This document shows positions 5,839 to 9,938 of a stretch of 9,938 bases of DNA, piece by piece. Within the stretch, counting starts at the first letter, position 1; each line of letters begins with the position of its first letter. This stretch comes from CF-167 sp963695195 (lineage in GTDB: Bacteria > Chloroflexota > Limnocylindria > QHBO01). The translations under genes and the position numbers were made by a program. Location of the stretch: NCBI GenBank assembly GCA_963695195.1, contig CAVOGE010000005.1, positions 1 through 9,938 on the forward strand, given 5' to 3'. The notes under the pieces are model-generated. The model made no database searches, was not told where the DNA came from, and worked only from the letters and a program-made list of their open reading frames with translations.

Positions 5839-7284
5839 GTGAGCACGTCGGCGCGCCGCTTCCTGGGCGAGACCGCCGTCTATGGGCTCGGGGGCGTGGT
5901 CAGTCAGACGCTGGGTATCGTGCTCGTCCCGTTTTACGCGCGAGAGCTCGGCGTTGCCAATTATGGCGTCACCTCGATCATCAACACGACCTTGACGCTC
6001 GGCCTTGCCGTCGCTGCGCTCGCTCTCCCCAACGCGTTCTTCCGCTTCTACCTCAGGGAGGCCTCCGACCGGCGCGGACGGGCCGCAGTCCTCGACACGT
6101 CGCTGGGGCTGCGGGTGATTGCCTCGACCATGGGGCTTGCCATCTTTGCGGGGTTGGCCTTCCCGCTGGCAATGCTCCTCTTCGGCGACGCCGAGATGAC
6201 GCCACTGCTCCTGGGCGTGGCAGCCATCATCTTCCTGGACTCGCTCAATACGCTTCCGCTGTCGGTGCTTCGTGCGGAGCATCGCGCAGCGCGGTATGCC
6301 GCGCTGGCGTTCAGCCGAGCAGTGATCGGCACCGCGCTGATCCTGTATTTCGTGGTCTTTGCGAGGCTCGGGGTGGCGGGCGTGGTCCTCGGGTCGCTGA
6401 TCTCTGCCGGGGTGACCACAACTGCCGGGTACGCTCTCCTTGGTGTCCAGGGCCGGTTGCGACCACGACTGGATCCGGCCATGTCCCGCGCCATGCTGGC
6501 CTTCTCGCTCCCCATGGTTCCCGCGGCGCTCGCCGCCTGGGGGCTCAACATCTCAGATCGCTACATCGTGGCTGCGATCGAAGGGCAGCACGCCGTCGGC
6601 CTCTACTCGGCCGGCTACACGGTCGGCCTGGTGGTGAATGCCTTCGTGGTGACCCCGTTCGCGCTGGCATGGGCCGCCACGTACTGGGAGATCGCCGGAG
6701 GCGAGCGCCCCGGTCCCGTGTTCGCCAGGTTCCTGACCGTCTTCGTGGCCGGAGCAAGTGCCGTCGCCCTGGGTCTCTCCGCGCTCGGAACCGACGGCAT
6801 CCGGACCTTGCTTGGCGACGAATTCGCAGCCGGCCGCTACGTGGTGCCGTTCAGTGCCTTCGCCTACGTGCTGTACGGCGTCTACACCATCACCGCCAGC
6901 GGCCTGCAGATCGCGTCGCAGACCCGGTGGCTTCCGATCACCCTGGGCGTGGCGGCGGCGGCAAACGTGGCAGGCAACGTGCTGCTGGTGCCGCTGCTCG
7001 GCCTGATGGGCGCGGCGTACGTAAACCTCGCAAGTTACGCTCTGCTCGCGGTCCTGACCGGCCTCGTGTCACAACGCTTCTACCCGGTCCCCTGGCGGCT
7101 CGGCGCTGCGGGAGGTGCCTTCGTGCTTGCTTTCGGTCTTGCGGAAGCGGCCATCCTTGGACCCGATAACCTGGCTTGGCGGCTGCTCTGCTTCGCTGCC
7201 TACCCTCCGCTTCTGGTGGCGCTGAGGATCATCCGCGTCGGGGATGTCAGGCGGGTTCTGGGCCGGGCGCGTCCGTCTTCCTGA
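5839..7284 (+). CDS. Wzx-type polysaccharide flippase (MOP superfamily)
   Basis: Inner-membrane protein expected to flip undecaprenyl-diphosphate-linked glycan units to the outer face. From the GTG at 5839 it has 481 residues and very hydrophobic segments throughout, consistent with 12-14 membrane helices. The N-terminal pattern, RRFLGETAVYGLGG then an amphipathic first helix ending in PFYARELG (about 31-38), with ANYGV just after, is typical of polysaccharide-synthesis flippases. A second half-repeat starts near MSRAMLAFSLPMVPAALAAW with NISDRYIV, a common signature of the repeat-two opening helix. The frame is open back to 5650, with an ATG at 5710 and a GTG at 5725. The extra residues there are Arg/Pro-rich and polar, and would cover the divergent promoter region, so I prefer 5839. 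No good Shine-Dalgarno supports any of the three. The stop is one base from the convergent dehydrogenase stop. Export of a glycan fits the neighbours; its exact substrate is unknown. Confidence 0.88.
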   Translation: MSTSARRFLGETAVYGLGGVVSQTLGIVLVPFYARELGVANYGVTSIINTTLTLGLAVAALALPNAFFRFYLREASDRRGRAAVLDTSLGLRVIASTMGLAIFAGLAFPLAMLLFGDAEMTPLLLGVAAIIFLDSLNTLPLSVLRAEHRAARYAALAFSRAVIGTALILYFVVFARLGVAGVVLGSLISAGVTTTAGYALLGVQGRLRPRLDPAMSRAMLAFSLPMVPAALAAWGLNISDRYIVAAIEGQHAVGLYSAGYTVGLVVNAFVVTPFALAWAATYWEIAGGERPGPVFARFLTVFVAGASAVALGLSALGTDGIRTLLGDEFAAGRYVVPFSAFAYVLYGVYTITASGLQIASQTRWLPITLGVAAAANVAGNVLLVPLLGLMGAAYVNLASYALLAVLTGLVSQRFYPVPWRLGAAGGAFVLAFGLAEAAILGPDNLAWRLLCFAAYPPLLVALRIIRVGDVRRVLGRARPSS

Positions 7285-7292
7285 GCTAGCTC
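7283..7292. other. Perfect 10-base palindrome at the abutting stop codons of flippase and dehydrogenase
   Basis: GAGCTAGCTC is its own reverse complement. It covers the last two bases of the plus-strand TGA (7282-7284) and all of the minus-strand TAG (7286-7288), so one short symmetric sequence ends both genes with a single base between the stops. It is too short and lacks the T-run expected of an intrinsic terminator. Confidence 0.5.
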
Positions 7293-8620
7293 CACCCCGC
7301 GCCGAGGCGCAGGACCTGGCCCGGACGCAGGGCACGCCCTGCCGACACGTTGCGCGTGTCGACGATGACCGATGCGTTTGCGAAGACAGTGTCCCAGTCA
7401 ATCGCCGTGTGCTGCGTGAGGATTACCACGCAGTCCGGCTCTTGGTCGAGTGCCGCCACGAGCTCCACGCTCGTGAGTACGGGCAGCTCGGCGCCGGTGC
7501 CCATGCCAGGTGCCACGGGCGTGAACTTGGCCAGGTGCGGGTCGTGGTAGCTGACCGTGGCGCCTCCCGCCAGAAGGCCGCCGATGATCGGTGCGGCAGG
7601 CGAATTGCGGTCGTCGGCTACATCGGGCTTGAAGGCCACACCAACGACCAGCAGCCTCGAGCCACGCAACGGCAGGTTCCCTCGATTCAGCGCCTCGACC
7701 ACCAGGTCGACCACGTGCCCCGGCATTTGCGCGTTGATGTCGCCCGCGGTCTCCACGAACCGCTCGGTGAAGCCAACCTCCCGGGCGCGTGCGGCGAGGT
7801 AATACGGGTCCACCGGGATGCAGTGCCCGCCGACGCCCGGGCCTGGATAGAAGGGCATGAAACCGAAGGGTTTGGTGGCGGCGCCGGCGATCACCTCCCA
7901 CACATCGAGTCCGAGGCGCTCGCAGATCAGCGCCAGCTCATTTACCAGCGCGATATTCACGTTGCGGAACACGTTCTCGAACAGCTTCGCCATCTCAGCC
8001 GCATCGGGACTGGACATGGAGGTCACCTGGGGCGAGATGGCGGCCAGGATCGTGACCAGCCGTTCGGTGCTGACACGGTCGATGCCGCCGGCCAGCCGCG
8101 GGATTGACGAGGCCGGGCGTCCCTCGCCGGGACTGATGCGCTCCGGGGCGAATGCCAGGCCAAAATCAACTCCGGCCCGGAGGCCGCTCTGCTCGAGGAC
8201 GTTCCTCAGTGGACCGAGCGTGGTGCCTGGGTAGGTGGTCGACTGGAGGACGACCATGTCCCCCTTCCGCAGCCCGCTTCGCACAAAGGTGCCTGCCGCG
8301 AGCACGGCGCCGAGGTCGGGCTGGGCAGTTGCCGTGATGGGGGTTGGGACGCAGATGAAGGCGACGGACTCCTCGTCCCAGCCATGCTGCGTATCGGTGA
8401 CCGACAGCCTGCCGCCGGCGAGCGCAGCGCTGAGCCGAGCGTTGGGGATATCGTCGATGTGACTGCGTCCGGCACCCAGCTCCTCCACTTTGGCGCCGTC
8501 CGCGTCGATGGCGTGCACACGGTGTCCGGCGTCGACCAGGTCGAGCGCGAGTGGGAGCCCGACATAGCCCAGGCCGACAACCGCGATCCGCTCGTCCGCC
8601 ACCACGTCAGCAACCTCCAT
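7286..8620 (-). CDS. UDP-N-acetylglucosamine/mannosamine 6-dehydrogenase (WbpA-type)
   Basis: Oxidises C6 of a UDP-sugar to the carboxylate with two NAD+, giving a uronic acid. From the ATG at 8620 the protein has 444 residues, normal for the UDP-Glc/GDP-Man dehydrogenase family. It shows the Rossmann motif VVGLGYVGLP (14-23), the PERISPG loop with E160, the central KLFENVFRNVNIALVNELA helix with K212 and N216, the catalytic C267 in GGHCIPVDPYY, and the C-terminal domain motif VAFKPDVADDR (328-338). The FYPGPGVGGHCIPVDPYYL form is closer to WbpA than to WecC, pointing to UDP-GlcNAc, although UDP-ManNAc made by the nearby epimerase is possible. The frame runs back to 8845 but that part lies within the glycosyltransferase gene and is not dehydrogenase-like. 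The start overlaps that gene's end by 14 bases with no clear Shine-Dalgarno, so translation is probably coupled. Confidence 0.94.
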   Translation of the reverse strand: MEVADVVADERIAVVGLGYVGLPLALDLVDAGHRVHAIDADGAKVEELGAGRSHIDDIPNARLSAALAGGRLSVTDTQHGWDEESVAFICVPTPITATAQPDLGAVLAAGTFVRSGLRKGDMVVLQSTTYPGTTLGPLRNVLEQSGLRAGVDFGLAFAPERISPGEGRPASSIPRLAGGIDRVSTERLVTILAAISPQVTSMSSPDAAEMAKLFENVFRNVNIALVNELALICERLGLDVWEVIAGAATKPFGFMPFYPGPGVGGHCIPVDPYYLAARAREVGFTERFVETAGDINAQMPGHVVDLVVEALNRGNLPLRGSRLLVVGVAFKPDVADDRNSPAAPIIGGLLAGGATVSYHDPHLAKFTPVAPGMGTGAELPVLTSVELVAALDQEPDCVVILTQHTAIDWDTVFANASVIVDTRNVSAGRALRPGQVLRLGAGWS

Positions 8621-9854
8621 TGCGCGCGTCCGCCGAGGCGGCCCAGACGCCAGCATAGATGTCGCGCAGCACCTGCGCCGAGATCGTCCAATTGAAGCGC
8701 TCCTCGAATGCGCGACGCCCCGCCGCCCCCATCCTCCGCGACCTCGCGGGATCGTCGCGCAGGGTGGCAAGCGCCGCGCGGATCTCGGCGGGGCGACCGG
8801 TGTCAACGAGGATGCCAGCAGCTCCCCCGCCATTGGTCGCGTCAAGCACCGCGCGGACCTGCGGGAAGTCGCTCGCCACCACCGGCAGACCGGCAGCCAT
8901 GCACTGGAAGAGCTTGTTGGGCAACGAATACCGGTTGTTGAGGTTGTCGGCGGTGAGCACCGACACCCCGATGTCGGCCGAGCGCGCGTACCCGATCACC
9001 TCCAGCGGGGGGACCGGTGCGAGGAAGTGCGTGCGCTGCGCCATGCCCAGCGACTCTGCCAGTGCCGCCACCACGGGCTGGTGGCCGCCGGAACCGAGGA
9101 ACACGAGCTGCAGCTCGGGCAGATCGCCCATGGCAGTGACCAGCTGTTCGATTCCCCGGTTGGCCATGATCCCACCGATGAAGAGCACGGTCCGGCGATT
9201 CGAATCGATCGCCTCGCCTCCAGGGAGGGAGCGAAGCTCTGAGCGCGGACCCGCCTCACGGAGCTGCGGGTAGTTCGGCACCGGTCGCGGCTCGGGTATC
9301 CCGTAGATGCGGGCAAGGTGTCCGGCAACCGGGGGGTTCGCCACCATGGTCGCTGCGGCGCGTGCCATGAAGCGTCGTTCGATGGCCGCGTAGTAGCGCG
9401 TGCCGAGCCAGTGGTAGAGCCCCGAACGCCCGCGTCGGGGCCGCGCCAGCCACAGCTCGTGCGCGTCGTACACGAAGGGGATGCCGAGCTGACGCGCGGT
9501 GCTCGCGACCGGCTCGAGGGCATCGGTGTCGTGCGCATGGAGGATCTGCGGCCGGGCCGCGCGCAGGGCAGCTAGCAGGCGCCGCCGATAGCTCGCGAAA
9601 CGGAGCCCGGGGAGCCGCTGCGCACTGCGCGCCACGCGCACCACGACATACCCATCGCGGTTCTCGACGGTCGGCAGCCCCGGCCCGGCGTGGCAGACGA
9701 CCGTGACCGCGCAGCCCGCGTCGACCAGGGTCGCCGCCTCGCGCTCGACTCGAGAATCGTTGGTGAAGGCGTTGCGCACCAGCATCGTCACCCTGGCGCC
9801 GGCGAGCGAGCGGGCACCCGGGACAGGTTGGGCGGCGGGCAGAGAGTCAGGCAA
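8607..9854 (-). CDS. GT4-family glycosyltransferase
   Basis: Retaining GT-B glycosyltransferase of 415 residues, expected to work on the cytoplasmic side of the membrane on a lipid-linked glycan. The acceptor domain opens with VTMLVRNAFTNDSRVEREA (22-40), with HAHDTDAL at 106-113 and VYDAHELW at 128-135. The donor domain begins at VLFIGGIMANRGIEQLV (223-239), has LVFLGSGG (250-257), and carries the nucleotide-sugar segment SLPNKLFQCMAAGLPVVASDF (310-330). In many relatives the residue after KLF is the second Glu of the EX7E motif; here it is Q317. The start is a TTG at 9854 with AGGAG 7 bases upstream. Internal GTG or ATG starts at residues 22 and 24 would give the minimal domain and cannot be excluded. 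The frame stays open to the window edge, but with no further start codon. The gene is co-directional with the dehydrogenase and overlaps it by 14 bases. Confidence 0.93.
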   Translation of the reverse strand: MPDSLPAAQPVPGARSLAGARVTMLVRNAFTNDSRVEREAATLVDAGCAVTVVCHAGPGLPTVENRDGYVVVRVARSAQRLPGLRFASYRRRLLAALRAARPQILHAHDTDALEPVASTARQLGIPFVYDAHELWLARPRRGRSGLYHWLGTRYYAAIERRFMARAAATMVANPPVAGHLARIYGIPEPRPVPNYPQLREAGPRSELRSLPGGEAIDSNRRTVLFIGGIMANRGIEQLVTAMGDLPELQLVFLGSGGHQPVVAALAESLGMAQRTHFLAPVPPLEVIGYARSADIGVSVLTADNLNNRYSLPNKLFQCMAAGLPVVASDFPQVRAVLDATNGGGAAGILVDTGRPAEIRAALATLRDDPARSRRMGAAGRRAFEERFNWTISAQVLRDIYAGVWAASADARNGGC

Positions 9855-9861
9855 TCGACGG

Positions 9862-9866
9862 CTCCT
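9862..9866 (-). promoter_or_regulatory. Ribosome binding site supporting the TTG start of the GT4 gene
   Basis: The minus strand reads AGGAG, then 7 bases, then TTG at 9854. This decides in favour of the unusual TTG start over the internal GTG and ATG codons near residues 22-24. Confidence 0.6.
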
Positions 9867-9938
9867 GGAGGGCCGCCCCCGGCGAGCGCGGCGAGCCTGG
9901 CCCGTTCGCCAGTATAGGTGTCGCAGGAGCGGGCCCTG

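Noticed and set aside
5694..7169. Long plus-strand open frame overlapping the flippase in another frame
   Set aside because: It is Arg/Pro/Ala-rich with no hydrophobic pattern, while the competing frame encodes a clear multi-helix membrane protein.
7244..8107. Plus-strand open frame opposite the dehydrogenase
   Set aside because: The composition is that of an antisense shadow and the opposite strand carries every dehydrogenase motif.
8621..8845. In-frame extension of the dehydrogenase to 8845
   Set aside because: The added 75 residues are Arg/Ser/Pro-rich, unlike any dehydrogenase N-terminus, and overlap the end of the GT4 gene; the Rossmann motif starts near residue 14 from the ATG at 8620.
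9855..9938. GT4 reading frame staying open to the window edge, suggesting a longer or truncated gene
   Set aside because: There is no ATG, GTG or TTG in that stretch, the residues are Arg-rich and not GT-like, and the TTG at 9854 has a well-spaced AGGAG.
1..9938. CRISPR array, tRNA, insertion sequence, toxin-antitoxin or phage-defence genes
   Set aside because: I looked on both strands and found no regular repeats, transposase motifs, small paired genes or tRNA-like folds; every sizeable stretch is explained by sugar-metabolism genes.

Overview
The window is GC-rich and almost entirely coding. It has nine genes, short gaps and several overlapping gene ends, which suits a high-GC bacterium. 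An actinobacterial or Chloroflexota-like origin is possible, but the sequence alone does not settle it. I found no rRNA, tRNA, CRISPR array, insertion sequence or phage gene, and no gene-free stretch above about 130 bases.

Layout. On the plus strand, a family I inorganic pyrophosphatase (15-557) is followed by a non-hydrolysing UDP-GlcNAc 2-epimerase (599-1693). A minus-strand left-handed beta-helix acyltransferase (1666-2238) runs into the epimerase tail. It is divergent from a plus-strand pair: an extended SDR nucleotide-sugar epimerase/dehydratase/decarboxylase (2328-3317) and a DegT-family PLP aminotransferase (3307-4425), which overlap by 11 bases. A minus-strand glycosyltransferase-like protein (4386-5711) converges on the aminotransferase. 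It is divergent from a plus-strand Wzx-type flippase (about 5839-7284). The right end is a minus-strand pair: a GT4 glycosyltransferase (8607-9854, TTG start) overlapping by 14 bases a WbpA-type UDP-sugar 6-dehydrogenase (7286-8620).

How the genes fit together. This is part of a surface-polysaccharide locus (O-antigen, capsule or exopolysaccharide). The epimerase and dehydrogenase can turn UDP-GlcNAc into UDP-N-acetylhexosaminuronic acids. The SDR, aminotransferase and acyltransferase form a plausible module for an N-acylated amino sugar. Two glycosyltransferases would add sugars to a lipid-linked unit and the flippase would move it across the membrane. The pyrophosphatase would remove the PPi released when nucleotide sugars are made. 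No initiating phosphoglycosyltransferase, Wzy polymerase, ligase or WbpB-like oxidoreductase is in the window, so the locus probably continues past an edge or uses genes elsewhere.

I saw nothing that is clearly a new class of system. The points most worth checking are the incomplete Wbp-like enzyme set with an SDR of ambiguous chemistry, the long C-terminal tail on the first glycosyltransferase, and the strand-interleaved layout with overlapping or abutting 3' ends.
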